This document shows positions 15,749 through 23,597 of a DNA stretch of 25,708 nt, piece by piece. Origin of the DNA: MED-G20 sp038108155 (GTDB lineage: Bacteria; Bacteroidota; Bacteroidia; Flavobacteriales_D; Parvicellaceae). A program made the translations under genes and the position numbers. Where the stretch lies: positions 1-25,708 of the forward strand of contig JAYNHP010000027.1 in assembly GCA_038108155.1 (NCBI GenBank), read 5' to 3'. Below the pieces are notes generated by a model. The model did no database searches. It worked only from the letters and a program-made list of their open reading frames with translations, and had not been told where the DNA came from. The first letter of the stretch is position 1; every line of letters begins with the position of its first letter.

Positions 15749-16777
15749 ATGAAAGCTATACAGCTAATAAAATATGGCTCTTCGAAAGATTCCTTTGAAA
15801 TCAATGAAATTCCAATTCCAAATTTGATAAATATGGAAGATGTTCTCATAAAAGTACATGCATTTGGAATTAATTTTGCAGATGTCATGGCAAGAAAAGG
15901 CCTATATAGAGCTTCCCCTGCTTTGCCAGCTGTCTTAGGTTATGAAGTTGTTGGTATTGTAGAAAAAACTAAAGATCCTAAAAACAATCATTTAGTTGGT
16001 AAAAGGGTTCTTGCATTGACAAGATTTGGGGGTTATGCTCAGTATGCAGTAACTACAGTTCAAGGTTTAATTGAAATTCCAAAGTCTGTAAAAAATGGTA
16101 CAGCTTTGGCCTTAGCTACTCAATATTGTACTGCTCTAATTGCAGTTCAAAAAACTGATTTAGAAAAAAATGATTTGGTATTAATTCATTCTGCAAGTGG
16201 TGGAGTCGGTACTGCTTTAACCCAGCTTTTAAAACAAAAAGGGTGTAAAATAATTGGGCTCACTAGGTCTGAATCTAAAATAACTTATTTGAAAAGAAAT
16301 GGGGTAGATTTTCCAATTGATACAACTAAAAAAGATTATAAGCATCAAGTTCAAGAAATATTTCCCAACCAAAAGATAAAAGGAATTTTTAATTCAGTTG
16401 GAGGTAAAACATTTAAAAAAGACATGCAATTATTAGATAATACTGGCACATTTATATTTTTTGGAATTTCTGATAGAACAAATCAAAATAAAGGCTTTTT
16501 CCAAACTCTTTTGCAAATGTTTAAAATCGGAAAAATTCATCCAGCCACGCTTATTTTAAAATCACAAACTATTGCTGGATTAAATCTTTTAGAAATAGCA
16601 GATAAAAACCCTCAACAACTTCAAAAGGCTTTGAAAGAGTTGATTAATTTGTTAAGTAATAAATTAATTAACCCTGTTGCTGCAAATGAATTTTCTTGGG
16701 AACAAATTTCAAAAGCGCATTTTGGAATGGAGAACGCTCAATTTACAGGAAAAACTTATGTAAATATCTTAGATTAA
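15749..16777 (+). CDS. Zinc-independent MDR oxidoreductase, quinone-oxidoreductase/VAT-1-like
   Basis: Medium-chain dehydrogenase/reductase, 342 aa. It has the GroES-like N-terminal domain (INFADVMARKGLYRASPALPAVLGYEVVG) and an NADPH-binding Rossmann fold (LIHSASGGVGTALTQLLKQKG). The catalytic-zinc Cys/His ligands of alcohol dehydrogenases are absent, which points to a quinone-oxidoreductase or enoyl-reductase type; the substrate is unknown. I place the start at 15749 (MKAIQLIKYG) because it begins right after the rnhA stop; the frame is open 12 codons further up, but those overlap rnhA and are not family-like. The stop shares one base with the next ATG (TAATG). Confidence 0.88.
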   Translation: MKAIQLIKYGSSKDSFEINEIPIPNLINMEDVLIKVHAFGINFADVMARKGLYRASPALPAVLGYEVVGIVEKTKDPKNNHLVGKRVLALTRFGGYAQYAVTTVQGLIEIPKSVKNGTALALATQYCTALIAVQKTDLEKNDLVLIHSASGGVGTALTQLLKQKGCKIIGLTRSESKITYLKRNGVDFPIDTTKKDYKHQVQEIFPNQKIKGIFNSVGGKTFKKDMQLLDNTGTFIFFGISDRTNQNKGFFQTLLQMFKIGKIHPATLILKSQTIAGLNLLEIADKNPQQLQKALKELINLLSNKLINPVAANEFSWEQISKAHFGMENAQFTGKTYVNILD

Positions 16778-17463
16778 TGAAAAGAGTATTGGTTTTGTTT
16801 ATAATTTTCATTTCTGGTGCTGGAATTATAATTTTTCTAAACCTAGAATGGCAAAACGACAGAAAATTGCCTGTTTATCAACCAAATGATATCAACCCAG
16901 AACTAGTAGATTCCTCACTGCATGGAAGAGGAAGAGGGGTTGATGGAGGAGATCATAAAATTTCTGAATTTGAACTCCTAGATCAACTCAATCAAAAAGT
17001 CACTAAAAAAATAATGCTAGATAAAATTGTCTTGGCAGATTTTTTCTTTGTTTCCTGTCCTTCGATTTGCCCCAAAATGACTAGTAATTTATTAACAATA
17101 CACAAACATTTCAGGTTAGATAGTTCAGTCTTAATTCTTTCCCATACTGTTTGGCCCGAAGTAGATAACGTAAATGTTCTATACAGATATGCTGAAAAAT
17201 ATGGGGTAGACCATAAATATTGGAGATTTTTAACAGGGGAAAAACAAGAACTTTACCGATTGGCAAGACAAGACTACTTGGTTGTCCCTGACATAAATGA
17301 TCCAAATTTTCAGCATGGGAATGATGCAGATTTTATTCATACTGAGAATATTGTTTTGATAGATCAAAAACAAAGAATAAGAGGTTTTTATGATGGAACA
17401 AGTGCAACCCAAATGCAACAAGCAATTGAAGATATAAAGCTTCTAAAAAAAGCCTATAATTAA
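16777..17463 (+). CDS. SCO1/SenC family protein (copper chaperone for cytochrome c oxidase)
   Basis: A membrane-anchored thioredoxin-fold protein that delivers copper to the CuA site of cytochrome oxidase. The N-terminal anchor is residues 2-22, and the copper ligands are Cys94 and Cys98 in FVSCPSICPKMTSN and His188 in FIHTENIVLI. The length of 228 aa is typical. I chose the start MKRVLVLF at 16777; the frame is open 27 codons further, but those lie inside the oxidoreductase gene. It is the last gene of the purN run and overlaps the convergent yhhQ-like gene by 4 bases. Confidence 0.93.
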   Translation: MKRVLVLFIIFISGAGIIIFLNLEWQNDRKLPVYQPNDINPELVDSSLHGRGRGVDGGDHKISEFELLDQLNQKVTKKIMLDKIVLADFFFVSCPSICPKMTSNLLTIHKHFRLDSSVLILSHTVWPEVDNVNVLYRYAEKYGVDHKYWRFLTGEKQELYRLARQDYLVVPDINDPNFQHGNDADFIHTENIVLIDQKQRIRGFYDGTSATQMQQAIEDIKLLKKAYN

Positions 17464-18194
17464 ATATATGGTTTTAATTTTTTTGCTAAATAATAAAAAG
17501 GAATGGTATCCAAAATAGCTATCACCATTTTAAAAACGTATCCAGACATTATAAAATAAATTAAAGAGTGGGTTAACTCACCATCTATTGTTCTTGGCAA
17601 CCCATCTACAACAAAATGGGTGATTAATATTACTGCTGTGCTATCTACTAATTGGCTAATAAGTGTAGAAACATTATTTCTTAACCACATTTTTTTATTT
17701 CCTGTTTTACTTTTTAAATAATGAAAAATATTTACATCAATAAATTGGGCGCTTAAATAGGCAATCATAGAAGCTAAAGTTGCTCCCATACTTAATTTTC
17801 TTATGTGGTAAAATGCATATTCAGAGTGAATAACTACTTCGTTGTTTTTAATTTCGTAGAGTGGAGCGTTAGTTAATATTTGTTCTGGAGGGTCTAATAT
17901 CCCAGCAAGCCAAATAAAGAACATAACCCAGATATTTAGAACAAGTCCCATCCAAACCACCCAGTTAGCTCTTTTTTTCCCGTAAAGCTCGCTTATAAGA
18001 TCTGTACACAAAAAGGTAATTGGATATGGGAGGACTCCTATGGCAATAACAAATGGAACTTCTAAGCCTGAAAAAGTAAAGGAATAATCTATGAACTTAG
18101 ATGTCCCTAAAATATTTAATAGGGTTATTGACCCAAAAAAGAACCCAGATAAAACGAGAAATATTATGGATTTATTTGATTCTGTTTTGTTCAA
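17460..18194 (-). CDS. YhhQ/VUT-family queuosine-precursor transporter
   Basis: An inner-membrane protein of the ECF/vitamin-uptake-like COG1738 family, whose E. coli member imports the queuine precursor preQ0/preQ1. Hallmarks are ILGTSKFI near the start, PITFLCTDLISELYGKKRANWVVW, and SQLVDSTAVILITHFV. There are six or more hydrophobic spans over 244 aa. No ATG is available before the first span; the frame is closed by TAA upstream and TTG at 18192-18194 is the only likely start. Queuosine genes are not seen nearby. Confidence 0.88.
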   Translation of the reverse strand: MNKTESNKSIIFLVLSGFFFGSITLLNILGTSKFIDYSFTFSGLEVPFVIAIGVLPYPITFLCTDLISELYGKKRANWVVWMGLVLNIWVMFFIWLAGILDPPEQILTNAPLYEIKNNEVVIHSEYAFYHIRKLSMGATLASMIAYLSAQFIDVNIFHYLKSKTGNKKMWLRNNVSTLISQLVDSTAVILITHFVVDGLPRTIDGELTHSLIYFIMSGYVFKMVIAILDTIPFYYLAKKLKPYI

Positions 18195-18286
18195 TGAAGT
18201 GAGGTTAATTTTTTTATCTAGAAATTTATTTTATCCTTAAATATAAAACTTATATGTATTTTTAAGTAATTGTTTTCTAATTATAA

Positions 18287-19069
18287 ATGATAAAAATAGC
18301 TTCTATTCAAACCAATATTGTTTGGGAAAATCCTAAAGCTAATAAGTTGGAGTACGATAAAATATTTCAATCCATTGAACCTGTAGACTTAATAGTTTTA
18401 CCAGAGATGTTTACCACTGGGTTTTCAATGAAGACTAAAAACATTGCAGAGAATGATTCTGGAGACACCTTGTTATGGCTGCAAGAGCACTCTAAAAGCC
18501 TAGATACTTGTATATTAGGAAGCATACCTGTAAAAGAAAATAATAAATTTTTTAACAGATTATATGCAGTAAAACCAAATGAAATTCGATACTACGATAA
18601 AAGATATCTTTTTTCAATGGCTCAAGAAGATAAACACTATTCTAGAGGAGAAAAAGAACTAGTCTTTGAATTAAATGGCTGGAAAATAAAACCATTAATT
18701 TGTTACGATTTACGTTTCCCGTTGTGGAGTAAAAATAAATATAAAAATAACGAATTTGATTATGATATCTTGGTTTACGTTGCAAATTGGCCAGCAGTTA
18801 GATCTAATGCTTGGACAAGTTTACTCAAAGCCAGAGCAATTGAAAATATGTCTTATGTGATTGGCGTTAATAGAATAGGTCAAGACGATAATCAAATAAA
18901 ATACAATGGTAACTCTAGAGTTTATGATTTTAAAGGGGAAAGAATGGATGATTTTATGGAAAATAGACCACGAGTACAGATTAATAACTTGGATAAAAGC
19001 GAACTAGACTCATTTCGAAGTAAATTCCCAGTTTTAAAAGATGCAGATAACTTTAATTTTGTGATTTAA
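18287..19069 (+). CDS. Nitrilase-superfamily amidase, YafV/omega-amidase type
   Basis: A carbon-nitrogen hydrolase. The Glu-Lys-Cys triad is Glu40 (LPEMFTTGFSM), Lys105 (YDKRYLFSMAQED) and Cys139 (LICYDLRFPLW). The LPEMFTTGFSM and YDKRYLFSMAQE signatures are those of YafV-like omega-amidases, which hydrolyse alpha-ketoglutaramate and similar compounds in the methionine-salvage and glutamine-transaminase routes. The length of 260 aa is normal. It is a single gene, with its last 17 bases overlapping the convergent lipoprotein gene. Confidence 0.92.
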   Translation: MIKIASIQTNIVWENPKANKLEYDKIFQSIEPVDLIVLPEMFTTGFSMKTKNIAENDSGDTLLWLQEHSKSLDTCILGSIPVKENNKFFNRLYAVKPNEIRYYDKRYLFSMAQEDKHYSRGEKELVFELNGWKIKPLICYDLRFPLWSKNKYKNNEFDYDILVYVANWPAVRSNAWTSLLKARAIENMSYVIGVNRIGQDDNQIKYNGNSRVYDFKGERMDDFMENRPRVQINNLDKSELDSFRSKFPVLKDADNFNFVI

Positions 19070-20585
19070 AGTCCCATTGAATATTACTGGTCCAATTTTT
19101 CTTTAATTGTATCACTCCATTATAATCTACTATTGGTTCGGGTAAAACATTCTTTTCAATATTCCCAATTGTCCAATAACCATCCCCATTCAAATCTCCT
19201 ATAAGCTTTAACTCATAATCACCTGGCTCACATCTAGAAATGGAGTATTCCATCTTCTCTCCCGACAGTCTTAACTCTTTTACTACTTGTTTGTTTTGAA
19301 TAATCTGAATAATAGATTTTGGATATGGAATATTAAAAATAGTAAGCTCTAGAGTAGATAAATTACTGTTATTAGAAATCATAAAATTTACAATACTAGT
19401 ATCTTTTTTAGCCTCTTTTATTCCAGTAATACTATTTGGAAGAAGGGTCATTTTATAATTATTTTCCTTGCTTTTTGGAAAAATAGTAAGAAAGTTTTTA
19501 TTTATTTTAAAAGAAGCATTTATTGGAATTGAGTCTGCAGCTATTTCTATCAATGAAGTATCAATTTCTTTTATGAATTGATTAAACTCAAGTGTAAACT
19601 CTTCTTTGGATGTAAGAGTATTGCTCTTTTTTTCTTTGTAAGAAATTTTATTTTCAAGTTCTGATTTAACAACATAAGAGACTCTGATTGTATCCTTAAA
19701 ATTCTTTCCAGATTTTATTATTAGAGAGTGTTTTGCGAGCGTGTCAGAAAAATAAAAAAGATGCTTAGAACTCATATAATTAGATTGGTAGATAGTATTG
19801 GTAGTCAAGTCTGTGACCCTACAAGAATCAACGGGTGTATTAAATTCTAACTCTAGTCTACCAAAATGGTTAAAAGAGTAGTTATCCAGGGATGTTTTTA
19901 TTTTTGGGCTGTAAGCAATAGTATTTACAACTGTAGAGCTATCGCTCACTAGAATAGTATCTCTGTAAAATCCATGATTCTCAGTTAAGGTATCTAATAG
20001 TAAATTGTCATTCTCGTCTTGAAAGCAGTACAATTTATATTCTCCTTTTTTTATGTTGTTAAGTTGGTATTTTCCGTTTTTATCTGTGTAAGTTCTATAT
20101 GTATATTTCTTGTCATTTGCATTTACTATCCTTATCAATGCGTCTTCAAAAACCTCTTTTTCTGGATACTTCATAATTGTTCCCATAAGAGATCCAGAAT
20201 CAATTTTTTTACCTGTAGATACTACATAATTAAATTCTTTTATTTTATTTTTTTCAGTAATGTCAGCAATGGAGTTTAGAAATAAGAAAGAATAAGTAGT
20301 ATTGGTAAAAAGAGTGTCTTCCCAATTTATTTCAATTTTATTTTTTTCACTTGTTACTACTACTTCACTAATTGGAGGATTGGTTATTAATGCTCGTTTA
20401 CCTTTTAAAAATTGAATATTCTCATTGAATTCTAAATTTATACTAGTTTGTTTCATGTTAACCAAACTCATATTTGAATCCACCATTAAAATTGGAGCTA
20501 GGGTATCTTTAGCACCGCCAGTAAGAGAAGTTTGTTGAGCACAGCTTAATAGCAATAGAAGGAATATTAGGTAGAGAAATCTCAA
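19053..20585 (-). CDS. Lipoprotein with Big_5 (Ig-like) domain
   Basis: Signal peptide MRFLYLIFLLLLLSC with a lipobox ending at Cys15, then the sequence QQTSLTGGAKDTLAP that is characteristic of this Bacteroidota lipoprotein family. Residues about 30-125 are the Big_5 bacterial Ig-like domain (INLEFNENIQF, NTTYSFLFLNSIADITE). Residues about 133-200 resemble a carboxypeptidase-regulatory/SpaA-like beta fold (TYTDKNGKYQLNNIKKGEYKL) followed by an Asp/Asn-rich motif (DENDN), and a similar one recurs near the end (LIGDLNGDGYW). No enzyme motif is seen; a structural or cell-envelope role is likely. The start is TTG overlapping the stop of the upstream gene (TTGA). Confidence 0.85.
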   Translation of the reverse strand: MRFLYLIFLLLLLSCAQQTSLTGGAKDTLAPILMVDSNMSLVNMKQTSINLEFNENIQFLKGKRALITNPPISEVVVTSEKNKIEINWEDTLFTNTTYSFLFLNSIADITEKNKIKEFNYVVSTGKKIDSGSLMGTIMKYPEKEVFEDALIRIVNANDKKYTYRTYTDKNGKYQLNNIKKGEYKLYCFQDENDNLLLDTLTENHGFYRDTILVSDSSTVVNTIAYSPKIKTSLDNYSFNHFGRLELEFNTPVDSCRVTDLTTNTIYQSNYMSSKHLFYFSDTLAKHSLIIKSGKNFKDTIRVSYVVKSELENKISYKEKKSNTLTSKEEFTLEFNQFIKEIDTSLIEIAADSIPINASFKINKNFLTIFPKSKENNYKMTLLPNSITGIKEAKKDTSIVNFMISNNSNLSTLELTIFNIPYPKSIIQIIQNKQVVKELRLSGEKMEYSISRCEPGDYELKLIGDLNGDGYWTIGNIEKNVLPEPIVDYNGVIQLKKNWTSNIQWDFKSQN

Positions 20586-21070
20586 ATTATTTGTACTATC
20601 AAATTATTAATTAAGCTTAAATTTTTTTCGTCTTCTTCATCAAATGCATTTATTTTATCGTGATCTACATCTAAAATATAAGCAATTTTTCCTTTTTTAT
20701 TTCTTATTGGAATTACAATCTCGGACTTTGATGCCTCGTTACAAGCTATATGGCCTTCAAATAAATTTACATCTCTTACTATTATTGATTTGTTTTCTTC
20801 CCAAGATTTCCCGCAAACTCCTTTTCCTTTACTGATTTTCACACATGCTACAGGCCCTTGAAAAGCATTAAGAATTAAATGGTCTCCCTCCACTTTATAA
20901 AATCCTACCCAAAACCAGTTAAAACGACTCTTTAATAAAGCGGAAATATTTCCTAAATTAGTAAAGGTTGGAACAGAAAAATCTAGGACATTTTCTATGT
21001 CAGAAAGAATGTTTTTGTATAAATTAGATTTGTTAGTCATCTCTATAGAATTAGACAAAAATAAGCTCAT
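20582..21070 (-). CDS. Free methionine-(R)-sulfoxide reductase (GAF domain)
   Basis: Reduces free methionine-R-sulfoxide using Cys residues in a GAF domain (E. coli YebR/MsrC type). The three cysteines expected are Cys76 (QGPVACVKI), Cys86 (GVCGKSW) and Cys110 (GHIACNEASKSEIVIPI), matching E. coli Cys84, Cys94 and Cys118 in spacing; WFWVGFY and ILDVDHD also fit. The length is 162 aa. Start at 21070 or at the in-frame ATG at 21040; the extra ten residues are unremarkable. It is probably translationally coupled to the lipoprotein gene. Confidence 0.92.
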   Translation of the reverse strand: MSLFLSNSIEMTNKSNLYKNILSDIENVLDFSVPTFTNLGNISALLKSRFNWFWVGFYKVEGDHLILNAFQGPVACVKISKGKGVCGKSWEENKSIIVRDVNLFEGHIACNEASKSEIVIPIRNKKGKIAYILDVDHDKINAFDEEDEKNLSLINNLIVQII

Positions 21071-21117
21071 CTGTTAGAAATGCAATTTTTTTTATTTTTA
21101 TACATTAATTTTTTTTC

Positions 21118-21867
21118 ATGGCAGGACATAGCAAGTGGGCAAATATAAAGCATCGAAAAGCTGCTCAAGACAAAAAAAGAGCTAAAGTTTTTACTCGTGC
21201 AATAAAAGAAATAACTATTGCAGCACGTGATGGAGGGGGAGATTTAGATACCAACCCATCTTTAAGACTTGCAGTTCAAAATGCAAAGGGCGCCAATATG
21301 CCGAAAGACACCATTGAACGAGCTATCAAAAAAGGAGTCGGAGGAGAAGGAGCCAATTTAGTAGAAATAACTTTTGAAGGATATGCCTCCAATGGTATTG
21401 CAGTATTTGTTGAAGCAACTACAGACAATAATAATAGAACAGTTGCTTCAGTTAGATCTATTTTTAATAAGTATGGTGGTAATTTGGGTACCAATGGCTC
21501 CTTGGGATTTTTGTTTGAAAGAAAGGGGATTTTCACTTTAAAAAAAGAAAGTATAGGTGTTGAAGATTTGGAAGAAGTAGAGATGGAGTTGATAGACTAT
21601 GGTTTGGAAGAATTAACCGAAGTTGACCAAGATGTAATTATTCAAACATCTTTTGATGATTATGGGAAAATGCAGGCGATTTTAGATGAAAAAAAATGGG
21701 TAGTAAATAATTCTGAACTTCAAAGAGTTCCTGTCGACACCACAACTCTAGATTTAGAAAGTGCTCAAAAAGTAATGAAGTTAATTGATAAGATGGAAGA
21801 AGACGATGACGTTAATGCTGTTTATCACAATCTAGAAATCACGGAAGAATTAATAAATATTATTTAA
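21118..21867 (+). CDS. YebC/PmpR-family regulator
   Basis: A cytoplasmic DNA-binding protein of the YebC/TACO1 family. Members have been described as transcriptional regulators and, for related proteins, as translation factors. The start MAGHSKWANIKHRKAAQDKKR is diagnostic, followed by PSLRLAVQNAKGANMPKDTIERAIKKG and GTNGSLGFLFERKG. The length of 249 aa is normal. A single gene, divergent from the Msr gene (47 bases), overlapping the next convergent gene by 4 bases. Confidence 0.93.
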   Translation: MAGHSKWANIKHRKAAQDKKRAKVFTRAIKEITIAARDGGGDLDTNPSLRLAVQNAKGANMPKDTIERAIKKGVGGEGANLVEITFEGYASNGIAVFVEATTDNNNRTVASVRSIFNKYGGNLGTNGSLGFLFERKGIFTLKKESIGVEDLEEVEMELIDYGLEELTEVDQDVIIQTSFDDYGKMQAILDEKKWVVNNSELQRVPVDTTTLDLESAQKVMKLIDKMEEDDDVNAVYHNLEITEELINII

Positions 21868-22463
21868 TTCTTTTTGATAAACTCTATCCAAAATTCATAC
21901 TCTTTTCTAGGTAATGAAGAAAGTAAGGAATTTTCAATTTTTTTAAAATTAAATTTATTTTTGAATAATCCTCTGTATTCTTTTTCAGTCCCCCCAAAGG
22001 GAGGACCCTTAATAGCAAATTCTCTATTAAAAAGCAATCCGATTATTTTTCCATTTTCTTTTAGAATTTCGTTAGTTTTTTTCACATAATTTGGTCTTAA
22101 GAGTGGATCAATTGCGCAAAAAAAAGTTTGTTCAATTATTACATCAAAAAAAAATGGTCTATTAAGTGAAAAAAAATCACCTATTAAAATTTGTTCTTTT
22201 GGAAACAAAGGGCAGATTTCCTTGAACAAGTCAGCGGCTCTACTTGAAAAATCCATGTAAAAAATATTCTCAAAACCGTTTTCAAATCCATATTTCACCT
22301 CATAACCTACACCAGCACCAGGAACTAAAAGATTAATTTTTTTATTTTCTTGATTATCAAACCATGCTTTAATAGGCTCAGATATTTTACCTAAGTCCCA
22401 CCCAGTTTCATTGTTTTGGTATCGAAGATTCCAAAAAGAATTATCTAGTTTATTCTCTTTCAT
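21864..22463 (-). CDS. TPMT-family SAM-dependent methyltransferase
   Basis: A 199-aa class I methyltransferase of the thiopurine S-methyltransferase family. It has the family's FWNLRYQNNETGWDLGKISEPI (10-31), the SAM-binding loop LLVPGAGVGYEV (45-56), and ILIGDFFSL and the later FDVIIEQTFFCAIDP. The substrate is unknown; bacterial members act on thiols, selenium or tellurium compounds. The start overlaps the end of the AI-2E gene by 14 bases, so the two form an operon. Confidence 0.87.
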   Translation of the reverse strand: MKENKLDNSFWNLRYQNNETGWDLGKISEPIKAWFDNQENKKINLLVPGAGVGYEVKYGFENGFENIFYMDFSSRAADLFKEICPLFPKEQILIGDFFSLNRPFFFDVIIEQTFFCAIDPLLRPNYVKKTNEILKENGKIIGLLFNREFAIKGPPFGGTEKEYRGLFKNKFNFKKIENSLLSSLPRKEYEFWIEFIKKN

Positions 22464-23487
22464 TGATATCCCCTTTTTCAGAAAGTAAAATAGCTAAGGG
22501 TCTGGTGTATTCTATTTCTGAAAGGATGATTATAATTACAACTGTAAAAGGAACGCTAACTATCATTCCAGTGGTTCCCCATATTAATCCCCAAAACATT
22601 AAAGATAGAATGCTCACTAAAGGACTTATGTTCATAGAGTTTCCCATCCACTTTGGTTCTATAAAGTTTCCAATAATAACTTGAATGGATCCCACTACAA
22701 AAAGAATAATTAAAGCAATAGAAAAATCACCAAATTGTAATAAAGAAAAAACAACAGGGAATAATGTTGCTAATAAAGAACCAATGGTGGGAATAAAGTT
22801 TAACAGAAATATTAGAAATGCCCAAAATATTGCAAAGTTAAGATCACAAAAATAGAAGACTAAAAAACTCAACAACCCTGTGATAAAGCTAGACATAGTT
22901 TTAATCCCTAAGTATTTAGCTACCGACCATTCTATTTTGTTAAGTGTACTGTTTAGCCCATGATAATCGGATCTGGATTCTGATAAAAATTGTTTTAGTT
23001 TATGGGAAAAGTTGGTTTCTTCTAAAAAAATAAATATCGTAAATATTAGTATCATTAATGTACTACTTAGAATTTTAGATACTGCATCAAAAAGCATTTC
23101 CGCCATACCTGCAAGACTTATTTCTGTATACTGAGTTTCAATGTATGATTGTAAGTCAATTTTAAATTTATTATTAATAAGATTAATTAAAGCTGTTACA
23201 TTATCATTGTAATCGTGGTGAGAATCTATAATTGATTTAAAACTTGATAAGATAAGTTGGCTAAAGAAATATAAAATAGAAAAAATAAAAATGTTAGTTA
23301 AAATTTTTTTTAATTTATCGGGGACAAACTTCCCATAAAAAGGTAATTTTTGAGATACTGAAGTAAAAACTCTAACTGTAAACCACAATAGAAGGGCAAA
23401 AATAAATGGTACTAAAATATATTGTCCATAAATTAAAACAGTTATTACACCAGCAAATCCAACTACATATTTTGAGAAAGTGTTCAA
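22450..23487 (-). CDS. AI-2E family transporter (YdiK/PerM/TqsA-like)
   Basis: Inner-membrane protein of about eight spans over 345 aa. Family signatures are FIPTIGSLLATLFPV (231-245), with EPKWMGNSMNISPLVSILSLMFWG (the family's nine-to-ten residue motif, 277-300) and GMIVSVPFTV (307-316). Members are linked to export of small molecules including autoinducer-2, or to sodium/proton exchange; the substrate here is unknown. The start must be TTG at 23485-23487, as no ATG precedes the first span. Confidence 0.88.
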   Translation of the reverse strand: MNTFSKYVVGFAGVITVLIYGQYILVPFIFALLLWFTVRVFTSVSQKLPFYGKFVPDKLKKILTNIFIFSILYFFSQLILSSFKSIIDSHHDYNDNVTALINLINNKFKIDLQSYIETQYTEISLAGMAEMLFDAVSKILSSTLMILIFTIFIFLEETNFSHKLKQFLSESRSDYHGLNSTLNKIEWSVAKYLGIKTMSSFITGLLSFLVFYFCDLNFAIFWAFLIFLLNFIPTIGSLLATLFPVVFSLLQFGDFSIALIILFVVGSIQVIIGNFIEPKWMGNSMNISPLVSILSLMFWGLIWGTTGMIVSVPFTVVIIIILSEIEYTRPLAILLSEKGDINERE

Positions 23488-23544
23488 ATTAAATGATTTA
23501 CAAGCTAATAATAATTAAATATATTAAATCTAAAATTTAAGATA

Positions 23545-23576
23545 CAAAAAAAGGCCTGATAACAATCAGGCCTTTT
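23545..23576 (-). terminator. Rho-independent terminator of the T9SS-secreted protein gene
   Basis: A perfect 12-bp inverted repeat, aaaaggcctgat at 23549-23560 and atcaggcctttt at 23565-23576, closes a four-base loop. Read on the minus strand it is followed by a run of seven T, the usual intrinsic terminator, 22 bases after the stop codon at 23598. In the other direction the T run is only four long, so it is weaker. Confidence 0.85.
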
Positions 23577-23597
23577 GAGTTATTAGAATTAAAGATA

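Noticed and set aside
16696..16776. Longer start for the SCO1 protein
   Set aside because: These 27 codons lie inside the oxidoreductase gene in another frame and would precede the membrane anchor with a polar extension.
20019..20279. Plus-strand 86-aa frame rich in Phe, Ile and Cys within the lipoprotein gene
   Set aside because: Its composition is the antisense image of the lysine/asparagine-rich lipoprotein frame; there is no start context.
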